Source: Thermocatellispora tengchongensis (GTDB taxonomy: Bacteria > Actinomycetota > Actinomycetes > Streptosporangiales > Streptosporangiaceae). From it: 64,000 bases of DNA. The notes below the pieces were generated by a model, which made no database searches, was not told the DNA's origin, and saw nothing but the letters and a program-made list of their open reading frames with translations. Position 1 is the first letter of the stretch; the number at the start of each line of letters is the position of its first letter. The translations under genes and the position numbers were made by a program. Of this stretch, positions 16,868 to 24,460 are shown piece after piece. The DNA is taken from assembly GCF_014202315.1 (NCBI RefSeq), contig NZ_JACHGN010000029.1, positions 1 to 64,000 of the forward strand. The letters run 5' to 3'.

Positions 16868-16870
16868 TCA
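16790..16870 (-). terminator. Large stem-loop at the end of the XRE gene
   Basis: An inner perfect 8-bp stem GGGGCCTC/GAGGCCCC (16817-16824 and 16839-16846) lies inside imperfect outer arms (about 16790-16802 and 16857-16870, CAGCCACAACGAA against its near-complement). The outer right arm touches the stop codon of the XRE gene, so it is well placed to end that transcript. Confidence 0.65.
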
Positions 16871-18037
16871 GGCCGACGTCGGCTTGGTGCTCCTCGGTGA
16901 CGGCATGGATGAGACTGCGGCCTGTAGTTGCTGACGAGCGTCCCGCACTTCTCGCACGTTGGCCCATGCGGCAGAGGTGGAAAGAATCTCCTGCGCGAGA
17001 GAATGAGTTCTCGCCGATGCGAGAAACGGAAGAATCGCAGCAAATGTGTGCATGAGATCGGCGGCAAGAGAAAGCTCACGTGCGCGCACGGCCGCTTTGG
17101 TCTGATGCGCAAGATACTGTGCCCGGTATAGCGTTGACCATTGCCCCATGCGCGAGACCGTTTCATCGAAGGTTGAGTGCGCCTCGTGGTGTAGGTGAAG
17201 ACGATCTAGTGCGATAGCGACGTTTCCGGCTACGTCGGCAGCCTCGAAGGCGGGAATTCCGTCAAGACTTCGCGCCTGGTCAAGCATGGTACGTGCCTGA
17301 CGCTCCTTGCCCGGGACGAGGGATAGAGCCCGCCCTAGCCGTATCCTGACGTATGCCTTGTTGGCGTTACTCAAGTCGGGAAGTTGCAGCGCGCGCTCAG
17401 CATATACCGCTCCGCGATCACCTATTCCCTGGTGAGTGTTGATCTGGCTGAGAATGGTGTAGGCGGTCGCTTGAGCCGGGTAGTCCTTGGCGCGACGCGC
17501 TAGAGCCAGAGAGAACTGTCCGATCCGTTCCGCTTCGTCGTATCGCTGAGCATCATAGAGTGCGAGCATTGCCTCTCTGGCAAGCCTTGAAGCAGCGGCC
17601 TGCAATTTCTGGTCGGTCCCATGGACAGCGCTCTCGGTGCGCCGGACCTGGCCCAGTAGCGAAGGGAGCACAGGGTGCCCCCCTAGCTCGTGGCGAGTGC
17701 TGGCGGCGCGGTCGGCCAGTGCGTGAACGTATTCCGGATCTTGGAATGCGTCAGTCTTCGCGGAAGGAATCAAGATCACCCCGGCGGCGGATTGGGCGAT
17801 CTTCGTGTTGAATTCTCTCCGTTTCACCGGACCCTCCCTTTTGGGCCTTATGACCACTTCCCAGTCTACGCGCGCAAGGAGTGTGATCGCCTTCGCGATC
17901 CCGGTGTCCTTGTGTCCTAAAGTGATCTGGGATACCCATGTCTGAGATGTGTTCAGCTCTTTCGCCAGTTGCGTCTGTGTCCAGCCGCGCTGCTGCATGA
18001 TCAATTTAAGGGCTTCGGGAAGACTGCGGGCATCCAT
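16868..18037 (-). CDS. XRE-family regulator with TPR-like C-terminal region
   Basis: Putative cytoplasmic transcription factor, 389 aa. The N-terminal helix-turn-helix (about 6-60: QRGWTQTQLAKELNTSQTWVSQI) is followed by a long helical region with TPR-like repeats (about 150-370). This is the architecture of Streptomyces-type regulators that sense small ligands or partner proteins. The base composition is clearly less GC-rich than the flanking genes and many codons end in A/T, suggesting acquisition. ATG 18037 has no clear ribosome site and may be leaderless. It is divergent from an operon beginning with a HATPase protein; XRE plus HATPase pairs are a recurrent actinomycete regulatory combination. 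Target genes unknown. Confidence 0.87.
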   Translation of the reverse strand: MDARSLPEALKLIMQQRGWTQTQLAKELNTSQTWVSQITLGHKDTGIAKAITLLARVDWEVVIRPKREGPVKRREFNTKIAQSAAGVILIPSAKTDAFQDPEYVHALADRAASTRHELGGHPVLPSLLGQVRRTESAVHGTDQKLQAAASRLAREAMLALYDAQRYDEAERIGQFSLALARRAKDYPAQATAYTILSQINTHQGIGDRGAVYAERALQLPDLSNANKAYVRIRLGRALSLVPGKERQARTMLDQARSLDGIPAFEAADVAGNVAIALDRLHLHHEAHSTFDETVSRMGQWSTLYRAQYLAHQTKAAVRARELSLAADLMHTFAAILPFLASARTHSLAQEILSTSAAWANVREVRDARQQLQAAVSSMPSPRSTKPTSA

Positions 18038-18046
18038 GACGTCAGG

Positions 18047-18064
18047 GTATTGCTCTCAGTATTG
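18047..18064. promoter_or_regulatory. Direct repeat GTATTG in the XRE/HATPase divergent promoter region
   Basis: GTATTG occurs at 18047-18052 and 18059-18064, 12 bp apart on one face of the helix, 10-27 nt upstream of the XRE start. This 156-bp divergent spacer (18038-18193) is comparatively AT-rich. A site for autoregulation is plausible but unproven. Confidence 0.35.
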
Positions 18065-18193
18065 ACGCACCTGCAAAACAGTAATCCTCACGGGCAAAAT
18101 CGCGGCAGGTCCATCAGTGACCACAAGCACGGAACCCGCCGAGCGTTGGGAGCGCTGCGACGGGTTCCTCAATCAGGAAGGTGCTCCTGACCT

Positions 18194-18763
18194 GTGAACG
18201 AGAGTAGGGCCGTGCGCCCTGGATTGCGCACCAAATCGGGAGAACCCAGGCCGGGAGCGGTGATCTCGGCTGTGAGCGGGAGGCTTCCGGTTGGAAGCGC
18301 CGGCTGCGTCGGTGCTGGTCACGTGGTGTTGCCGGTCCATCCGGCGTCGGTGTCGTCGGCTCGTGTGTACGCCTCCGTGAGGCTGGCGCTTCTGGGGCGA
18401 GAGGAGATGACCGACGCGGCGCACCTGGTGGTCAGTGAGCTGGTGACCAACGGTCTGCGTGCGGCGCTGGCGCTCGGTGGTTGCGAGAGGGAGGGGCACG
18501 AGTCCGGGGGGCGGACGGCTGGAGGGTGCGCCGGGGTCGGCCGGTATGTCTGCGTGGCGCTGTACCCGTGGCGCGCCGGGATCGTCGTGGACGTGTGGGA
18601 CCCCAGCCCCGAACCGCCGAAGCTCTTGGACCCTGCGTGGGATGAGGTCGGCGGGCGGGGCTTGCACCTGGTCAACGCGGTGGCGGCCTGCTGGGGGTAC
18701 CGGTGGGTCAAGCCGGGCGGCAAGGTCGTTTGGGCGCGGCTCGCGGAGGGTTCGGGATGGTGA
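18194..18763 (+). CDS. HATPase-domain (anti-sigma/SpoIIAB-like) protein
   Basis: ATP-binding regulatory protein of the HATPase_c_2 (RsbW/SpoIIAB-like) group, 189 aa. After a ~50-residue N-terminal extension the Bergerat fold shows the N box VSELVTNGLRAA (about 82-93), a G1-like VVDVWDPSPEPP (about 134-145) and a G2 box GGRGLHLVNAVA (about 154-165). The middle region between N box and G1 contains a Gly-rich insertion. No cognate sigma factor is adjacent. In actinomycetes such proteins are commonly encoded with XRE regulators, as here. It starts from GTG with a distant GGAAGG; its stop overlaps the next small gene. Confidence 0.82.
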   Translation: MNESRAVRPGLRTKSGEPRPGAVISAVSGRLPVGSAGCVGAGHVVLPVHPASVSSARVYASVRLALLGREEMTDAAHLVVSELVTNGLRAALALGGCEREGHESGGRTAGGCAGVGRYVCVALYPWRAGIVVDVWDPSPEPPKLLDPAWDEVGGRGLHLVNAVAACWGYRWVKPGGKVVWARLAEGSGW

Positions 18764-18927
18764 CGATTCATCCGCACCCGTATTCGTGGGTGGTGCTGAG
18801 GTCGATGCGGGGCGAGCGGATCGAGGCCCGCCGCGTGCCGGGGCCGATGGTCGAGATCCGGGTCTGTCAGGGTGACCAGATCGCGGACCCGGCCTATCTG
18901 CGCCTGCACCGCGCATTGGTGGGCTGA
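18757..18927 (+). CDS. Small unrecognised protein (56 aa)
   Basis: The ATG at 18757 overlaps the end of the HATPase gene (ATGGTGA), so translation is likely coupled. The product is rich in His, Arg and Val at the start (MVTIHPHPYSWVVLRS) and ends in a short helix. It is basic and soluble, with no known motif. It belongs to the island operon that runs from the HATPase gene towards hemC. Confidence 0.6.
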   Translation: MVTIHPHPYSWVVLRSMRGERIEARRVPGPMVEIRVCQGDQIADPAYLRLHRALVG

Positions 18928-18930
18928 GCG

Positions 18931-19287
18931 GTGGGGAGAAGGCGCGAGCATCCCCCGGTCGAACCGCCGCCACCGGATGACCTGTCGCAGCCGCGGCCGG
19001 GTGATGTGGTCGCCGTTGTGCGTGTGCTGCACAGCCACAGCCGCCTGCATGTGTACGCCGACGTGCTGCTCGGCATGACCGGCAGGGTGGAGCGGCTGAT
19101 GCGCGGCGGACAGTACGCCCTGGTGAGCCTGAACGCGGCGGAGGATGAGCGGCGGATCTTGGGGGGCGTAAGGCTGGTGCTGCATCTGGATGACCTGCGT
19201 GTGCTTCCGCAGCGAGAAAGGCCGGAGGGGCCTTGTCGGCTGCGGTTCGGCCCCTCGTCGTCGGCGAAGGGAGAGCAGATGGCATAA
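18931..19287 (+). CDS. Unrecognised protein (118 aa)
   Basis: Starts at GTG 18931, 3 nt after the previous stop. A Pro-rich basic N-terminus (about 1-22) leads into a compact-looking alpha/beta segment (about 24-95) containing DVVAVVRVLHSHSRLHVYADVLL and DERRILGGVRLVLHLDDLRVL-type strands split by a basic helix. No family is recognised. Spacing makes it part of the same operon as the HATPase protein. Confidence 0.55.
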   Translation: MGRRREHPPVEPPPPDDLSQPRPGDVVAVVRVLHSHSRLHVYADVLLGMTGRVERLMRGGQYALVSLNAAEDERRILGGVRLVLHLDDLRVLPQRERPEGPCRLRFGPSSSAKGEQMA

Positions 19288-19410
19288 GCACCGATGGGAC
19301 AGGGGTTCGGCCCCGCGAAGCGGAACGGGCCTGCCGGCGCTTCCCCCCGGTGGGTGTCTTCGCGGGGCCATGGGGCGCGCTTGGTCGGCATGGAGAGAAG
19401 GTGAGAGGTC

Positions 19411-19524
19411 ATGGACCTGTGGTCGTTTCTGACGGATGAGTGGCCGTCGATGGTGATGAGCGCGGTGGGGGCGTTCTGCGGTCTTGCGGCATGGAGCTTG
19501 TGGAGGACGCGTCGGCGGCCCTGA
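19411..19524 (+). CDS. Very small putative membrane protein (37 aa)
   Basis: ATG 19411 has AGAGG just ahead and encodes an acidic N-terminus (MDLWSFLTDEWPS), one hydrophobic helix (about 15-30) and a terminal RTRRRP basic patch, i.e. the layout of a single-span membrane peptide with a cytoplasmic C-terminus. It lies between two other small island genes. Short and unsupported by homology, so tentative. Confidence 0.45.
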   Translation: MDLWSFLTDEWPSMVMSAVGAFCGLAAWSLWRTRRRP

Positions 19525-19558
19525 ATCCGGACGCGGGAGCAGGAGAAGAGAGGTGGTC

Positions 19559-20023
19559 ATGCGGCGTCGGCGTTACCTGACCTTGCGGGCCGTGCTGGGA
19601 GAGCGGGGCATGGCATGGCGTGCGCGGCGGTCTCGTTGGCGGCCGGTGGTGGGCAGGTCGGAGTGCTGGACGCTGCCCCTCTGGCGTCATACCGATCCAT
19701 GGGTTGCGGCCGGGCCGGCGGGGACGGAACGGATCGAGGTACGGCGGATCGCCTCGGGTGTCCAGGTGAGAGCGCGCCGGGATGAGCCTCCCCGGAGGTC
19801 CTGGCTGCTGACGTTCGAGCAGTGGCGGGCTTTTCATGACGGGGTGATCGACGGGTCGGTGATGCCGCAGTTCGATCGGGGGTACGCGTGGGTGAGCTTC
19901 CCCGGCCACAGTGAGCGGATGCTGGTGAGCCTGGAGTGCTGGGGCCGGTTCGTGTCCGGGGTGGCGCTGGGGGCCTATCAGGTGACGTTCTACCCCAGGC
20001 AGCCCCGGGCCGGGAGGGACTGA
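19559..20023 (+). CDS. Unrecognised basic protein (154 aa)
   Basis: From ATG 19559 (AGAGAGG ahead) the product begins with a strongly Arg-rich segment (MRRRRYLTLRAVLGERG), then a Trp/aromatic-rich domain with WRHTDPWV, SWLLTFEQWRAFHDGV and YAWVSFPGHSERML. No membrane span is obvious and no family is recognised. The position and orientation place it in the island operon just upstream of hemC. Confidence 0.55.
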   Translation: MRRRRYLTLRAVLGERGMAWRARRSRWRPVVGRSECWTLPLWRHTDPWVAAGPAGTERIEVRRIASGVQVRARRDEPPRRSWLLTFEQWRAFHDGVIDGSVMPQFDRGYAWVSFPGHSERMLVSLECWGRFVSGVALGAYQVTFYPRQPRAGRD

Positions 20024-20095
20024 GGAAAACGCAGGCACTCACGGTGACCTGTAGGCCACAGTTGGCATCGACCGGACGGGAAGGGAGTGTGCGCA

Positions 20096-21136
20096 ATGGA
20101 AGTGCCGATCGGCGTGGAGTTGGTGGCCCGCGATGCCCACGAGCGCAATGTCGCAGTGGCGGAAGCGGTCGGCGCGTTCGTGGCTCGGTCGCCGGCCGGG
20201 CGGCGGGTGCGGCTGGGCTCGCGTACCTCACCGATGGCGATCTACCAGGCCGAGCATGTGAGGAGTCTGCTGCAACGTCTGACCCCCTCCCTTGAGGTGG
20301 AGATCGTGGGGATAGCGACCAGCGGGGACCGCTGGCAGGGTGATCTTGCGGAGCTGGGCGGCAAGGGCGCGTTCATGAAGGAAATCGATCGCGCGCTGGT
20401 GATGGGGGCGATCGATGCGGCGGTGCATTGCATCAAGGACGTGCCCGGTGATGTGCCGCTGACGGAGGGGACGACGTTCGCCGCTTACCTGGAACGGGAG
20501 GACGTGCAGGATGCGGTGGTGTGGCGCGCGGGTTCGCCGTATGCGAGCCTGGCCGACCTTCCGCCCGGTACCCGGATCGGCACCTCTTCGGTGCGGCGCA
20601 AGGCGCAACTGCTGCGGTATCGGCCGGACCTGTACGTGGATCGCATCCGAGGGAACGTGAACTCGCGCCTGGCGCGTCTGGACGCCGAGCAGCGGTTCGA
20701 GGCGTTGGTGCTGGCGTGCGCGGGGCTGCGGCGGATCGGGATGGACAAGCGAATCGGTCAGGTGCTGCCGCTGGACATCATGTGCCCGGCCGTGGGCGCG
20801 GGGGTGGTCGGGGTGCAGTGCCGGACGGCGGATCAACCGATGGTGGAGCTGGTGCGGCTTTTGGATCATGCCGCGACGCGGGTGCATGTGCGGGCGGAGC
20901 GGGCCATGCTGCATGCGTTGCAGGGGCACTGCAATTCACCGATCGCCGGGCATTGCTCGACCACGTTGGATGGTCAGCTCTCGCTGATCGGAATGGTGTT
21001 CACGCGTGAGGGTGGCCAGTTCGCGTACGCGCATGAGTGGGACGTGATGGAGCGGCCGGAAGAGTTGGGCGGGTATGTGGCGGCGGTGCTGGCACGTAAG
21101 GGGGCTCGCGACATCATCCGGGGTATTCCGCACTGA
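20096..21136 (+). CDS. hemC: Hydroxymethylbilane synthase (porphobilinogen deaminase) paralogue
   Basis: Family enzyme joins four porphobilinogen units into hydroxymethylbilane. The 346-aa protein keeps most signatures: LGSRTSPMA (40-48), GGKGAFMKEID (88-98), KDVPGD, GTSSVRRKAQL (162-172), RIRGNVNSRLARL (183-195) and the dipyrromethane Cys in LQGHC (279). It departs from typical HemC at PAVGAGVVGV (usually PAPGQGALAV), HCIKDVP (usually HSLKDVP) and GGHC-like GHC. There is a ~35-residue N-terminal extension. ATG 20096 has GGGAG 8 nt ahead. No other haem genes are near; it ends the regulatory island operon, so it is probably a second copy with a special role. Confidence 0.85.
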   Translation: MEVPIGVELVARDAHERNVAVAEAVGAFVARSPAGRRVRLGSRTSPMAIYQAEHVRSLLQRLTPSLEVEIVGIATSGDRWQGDLAELGGKGAFMKEIDRALVMGAIDAAVHCIKDVPGDVPLTEGTTFAAYLEREDVQDAVVWRAGSPYASLADLPPGTRIGTSSVRRKAQLLRYRPDLYVDRIRGNVNSRLARLDAEQRFEALVLACAGLRRIGMDKRIGQVLPLDIMCPAVGAGVVGVQCRTADQPMVELVRLLDHAATRVHVRAERAMLHALQGHCNSPIAGHCSTTLDGQLSLIGMVFTREGGQFAYAHEWDVMERPEELGGYVAAVLARKGARDIIRGIPH

Positions 21137-21176
21137 CCAAGCAGTTGGGTACGGCGGGAGGTTGGGCCTGCTGAAT

Positions 21177-21209
21177 GGCCGAAGGCCACCCGTAGGGCTG
21201 CGAAGCAGC
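21177..21209 (+). terminator. Two adjacent GAA-loop hairpins after hemC
   Basis: GGCC-GAA-GGCC (21177-21187) and GCTGC-GAA-GCAGC (21197-21209) lie 41-73 nt after the hemC stop. Both have the same 3-nt GAA loop. Likely transcript end or stabilising structure. Confidence 0.4.
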
Positions 21210-21685
21210 GCAAGCTGAGGCGGCTTCCCCGGTGGCCCGGCGGCGGTAACGGCGCCTGGTCGGACGGAGGTGAGCTGAGGTCACTTCGTGCCCGGAGTCC
21301 GGGGCGGGATGGGGGACGATCATGAGCCCACTTCTGACGCTCAGGGGAGTGAGCCGGTTTCCAACGGTTGGGCTTCACGGGTGTCCTGGTGGTCGGGTGA
21401 CGGTGGCCGGGGGCGCTAGCCGGGGGGTGCGGGGGGCGGAGCCCCCTGCCGGGGGGTCGAAGGGGGGCGTGAGCCCCCCTGGGAGGCACAGCCCTGGCCT
21501 GGTGGCGCGGAGCGCCCACTGCCAGGGCCGCGCGCTTCGCCGCCGCGGGCACGCGGCCCCGTACAGAATCCGGCGAAGGGCGATAAACGGCACTATCCAC
21601 TAAAAACACCGTCATCACTCCATGCAATCGGACACTTCGCCCTTACAGTCTGCAATAGGGATCAATGCCGACTTGGGGGGGTCGC
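21210..21685. other. Gene-free region between the island and the glycopolymer locus
   Basis: Contains the right copy of the dispersed C-rich repeat (21418-21516) and, at 21560-21685, an AT-richer stretch that probably carries the promoter of the GT2-TagF gene. I see no coding frame. The segment 21571-21590 (CGATAAACGGCA core) resembles a short stretch inside the following gene near 22108-22121, perhaps by chance. Confidence 0.5.
21418..21516 (+). repeat. Dispersed C-rich repeat, copy 2 (right boundary of island)
   Basis: Near-identical to the reverse complement of 15911-16012, including both GC hairpins and the downstream GCACAGCCCTGGCCTGG block. Similarity fades on both sides of the ~100-bp core, so the copies are a defined unit. 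Confidence 0.9.
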
Positions 21686-24460
21686 ATGCCCGATTGCACC
21701 GTGGTCGTGATCACGTACAACGACGCGGGGCGGTTGCCTCGTGCCGTGCGGTCCGTGCTCGGACAGTCGCTGCGGAATCTCGAAGTGATCGTGGTGGACG
21801 ACGCGAGCACCGATCGGACTCCGGAGGTCGTGGCCGCCCTGTGCCGGGAGGACCCGCGGGTGCGGTCCATTCGCAGGGACGTCAACAGCGGCGGGTGCGG
21901 GGCGCCGCGCAACGATGGGCTCGCCGCCACCACGACGCCGTACGTGATGTTCCTGGACAGCGACGACCGGCTGCCCAGGCACGCGTGCAAGAGCATGTTG
22001 ATGGAGATCGAGCGCACCGGCGCCGACTTCGTGACCGGCCAGGTCGCCCGCCTGTACGAGGCGACGGGCAAAAAGCGGTTCTATTTTCCGTCGTTGTATC
22101 GGCGCAGGACGATAAACGGCATTCGCGAGGACCCGGAGATGTTCCTGGACACCTTCGCGACCAACAAGCTGTACCGGGCCGGGTTCCTGCGGCGGCACAA
22201 CCTGTGGTTCCGGGAGGACATCCACTTCGAGGACCACGTGTTCTCGGCGAAGCTGTTCTGCGCCACCCGGCGGTTCGCGGTGGTGCCGTGGGTGGTCTAC
22301 GACTGGCACCGGGCGGTGGAGCGGCCCGGGACCCGGACCTCGATCTCGCTCAGCGTGAAGGAGATGGACAACGTGCGGCAGCGGGTGCTGGCCGCGCGGC
22401 TGAGCGACCAGGTGCTGCGCGACACCGGGCACGCCGACCTGCTGCCGGAGCGGCACCACCGGTTCCTGCGCCAGGACCTGCGGGTCTACCTCAACCCCCT
22501 GCCGGCGCGGGACCGGGTGTGGGTCAAGGAGTTCGCCTCGATCGTACGGCCCTACCTCACCGAGATCATCGGGACCGACCCGGACGTGTTCCAGCGGGTG
22601 GACCCGATCATCCGCGTCTGCTGCCACTCCATCCTCACCGATCAGATCGAGGAGCTGGAGGTCGCCGCGCGCTCGCTGAACGGGCCGCGGGCCGCGCCCC
22701 GGCGGGTCCTGCGGGTGGACGGGAAGACCTACTGGGGCGGCACGGCCGAGCCGATGCTGGACATCACCGGCCTGCGCCTGGCCGAGCTGCCGTTCTCGGC
22801 CTCGGCCCTGCGGCACGAGGTGGTGGAGGCGACCGCGAGCGGGAGCGTGCTGACGCTGGCGGTGCACACCTACGACCCGTTCGGGGTGCTGGAGCGTACG
22901 CCGGGCTGGCGGGCGGAGCTGCGGCTGCGCGGCCACCGCGTACGCCTCGCGCCGCGCCGCCGCCTGGAGGACGGCGAGGGCATCTGGGAGAGCGAGGTCG
23001 CGATCGACCTGGCCGCGGCCACCCCGGGGCCGCTCGGGTTCGACGGGCGGCAGGAGCCCAGCGTGGCGATCGTACGGCCCGACGGCCACGCGACCACCGA
23101 CAAGCTGCTCCTCTCCCCCGCCCATCCGCCGATCCGGACGCGGGTGCCGGGGCACGGGGTGACGGTCCGGCCGGACGGGCCGGCGGGGGTGCTGCGGGTG
23201 GAGTGGCGGCGCGAGGGGCTGCTGCGCCAGGTGCCCAGGCTGGGCCGGCTCAAGCGGCGTGTCATCGCCCGGCTGTCCTCCCCGGAGCTGAAGCTGCGCG
23301 CGTACAAAGGGCTGATCAAGGTGGTGCCGCGGCGGGCGGACCTGGCGATCTTCGAGTCCGACGTGGGCAAGGGCTACACCGGCAACCCGCGCTACATCTA
23401 CGAGGAGGTGCGCCGGCGCGGCCTGCCGATCAAGGCGGTGTGGTCGGTGGCGCGGCGGCGGGCCGACTTCCCGGCCGAGGCCGTGCTGGTGCGCCGGATG
23501 AGCTGGCGCTATGTGTGGACGCTGGCCCGCGCGGCGTACTGGGTGGACAGCCACGGCTTCCCGCTGGACTTCCCCAAGCCCAAGGGCACCCGCTACCTGC
23601 AGACCTGGCACGGGCAGGGCGTGAAGTCGATCGGCTACAACGCCCCGGACCTGCGCGGCGACTTCGCCGGGCCGCGCGAGCAGTGGCGGCGCGCGGTGGC
23701 GCGGTGGGACGCCCTGGTCTCGCCGGGCGCGGAGTTCGAGCGCACGTTCCTGCCCGCCAACCGCTACACGGGGCCCGTGCTGCGGTTCGGCTCGCCGCGC
23801 TGCGACGTGCTGGTGCACGGCGACCCCGGCGCGGAGCGGCGGGTGCGGGAGCGGCTGGAGATCCCCGACGACCGGCGCATCCTGCTGTACGCGCCGACGT
23901 ACCGCGACCGGGGCATGTCCTCGGGCCGCTCCGTGCGGGCGGACCTGGCGGAGCTGGCCGGGGCGCTGGCCGAGGAGTGGGTGCTGGTGCTGCGCACGCA
24001 CCCGGTGGAGCGCTACACGGTGCCGCGGCACGTGCGCCACTTCGTCCGCCCCGCGGGCTCCTATCCCGAGGTGAACGACCTCATGCTGGCCTCCGACGCG
24101 CTGGTGACGGACTACTCGTCGCTGATGTGCGACTACGCGGTCACCGGCAAGCCGATGGTGTTCCTGATCGACGACTGGGAGGACTACCGGCTGCGCGAGC
24201 GCGGCAGCGTCTACGACCTGCCGGCCATCGCCCCCGGCCCGTGCGTGACCACGACGGCGGCGCTGATCGACGCGGTACGCGGCCTGGACGGGCTGGCGGA
24301 GGCGTTCGCGGTCAAGTACGCCGAGTTCCGCCGCACCTGGTGCGCGGACGAGCGCGGCGACGCGGCGGCGCGGGTCGTGGACGCGTTCTTCCTGAACGCC
24401 GTCTTCCCGGGCGGGGCGCCGGAGCGCCGGGAGGCCGTCACCGCGGGGGCCCTGCTGTGA
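21686..24460 (+). CDS. GT2 glycosyltransferase fused to TagF-type CDP-glycerol polymerase
   Basis: Wall-polymer synthesis enzyme of 924 aa. The N-terminal GT2 GT-A domain (about 1-230) has TVVVITYNDAGRL, VVDDAST and the DSDD metal motif; a beta-rich middle domain follows (about 330-540); the C-terminal domain (about 550-900) is a CDP-glycerol glycerophosphotransferase with FESDVGKGYTGNPRYIYEEV-like start, TWHGQGVKSIG, LLYAPTYRD and DALVTDYSSLMCDY. This resembles teichoic-acid primases/polymerases of the TagB/TagF group. ATG 21686 follows a GGGGGGG run; an ATG 7 codons earlier is possible. First gene of the glycopolymer locus and coupled to the next glycosyltransferase by a 4-nt overlap. Confidence 0.9.
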   Translation: MPDCTVVVITYNDAGRLPRAVRSVLGQSLRNLEVIVVDDASTDRTPEVVAALCREDPRVRSIRRDVNSGGCGAPRNDGLAATTTPYVMFLDSDDRLPRHACKSMLMEIERTGADFVTGQVARLYEATGKKRFYFPSLYRRRTINGIREDPEMFLDTFATNKLYRAGFLRRHNLWFREDIHFEDHVFSAKLFCATRRFAVVPWVVYDWHRAVERPGTRTSISLSVKEMDNVRQRVLAARLSDQVLRDTGHADLLPERHHRFLRQDLRVYLNPLPARDRVWVKEFASIVRPYLTEIIGTDPDVFQRVDPIIRVCCHSILTDQIEELEVAARSLNGPRAAPRRVLRVDGKTYWGGTAEPMLDITGLRLAELPFSASALRHEVVEATASGSVLTLAVHTYDPFGVLERTPGWRAELRLRGHRVRLAPRRRLEDGEGIWESEVAIDLAAATPGPLGFDGRQEPSVAIVRPDGHATTDKLLLSPAHPPIRTRVPGHGVTVRPDGPAGVLRVEWRREGLLRQVPRLGRLKRRVIARLSSPELKLRAYKGLIKVVPRRADLAIFESDVGKGYTGNPRYIYEEVRRRGLPIKAVWSVARRRADFPAEAVLVRRMSWRYVWTLARAAYWVDSHGFPLDFPKPKGTRYLQTWHGQGVKSIGYNAPDLRGDFAGPREQWRRAVARWDALVSPGAEFERTFLPANRYTGPVLRFGSPRCDVLVHGDPGAERRVRERLEIPDDRRILLYAPTYRDRGMSSGRSVRADLAELAGALAEEWVLVLRTHPVERYTVPRHVRHFVRPAGSYPEVNDLMLASDALVTDYSSLMCDYAVTGKPMVFLIDDWEDYRLRERGSVYDLPAIAPGPCVTTTAALIDAVRGLDGLAEAFAVKYAEFRRTWCADERGDAAARVVDAFFLNAVFPGGAPERREAVTAGALL

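Noticed and set aside
18173-19291. Long minus-strand frames opposite the small island genes
   Set aside because: Arg/Pro/His-rich shadow composition; the plus-strand genes have overlapping starts and stops typical of an operon and the HATPase motifs.
21571-22121. Short sequence match (CGATAAACGGCA core) between the TagF leader and the gene body
   Set aside because: About 25 bp with mismatches; too short to exclude chance.
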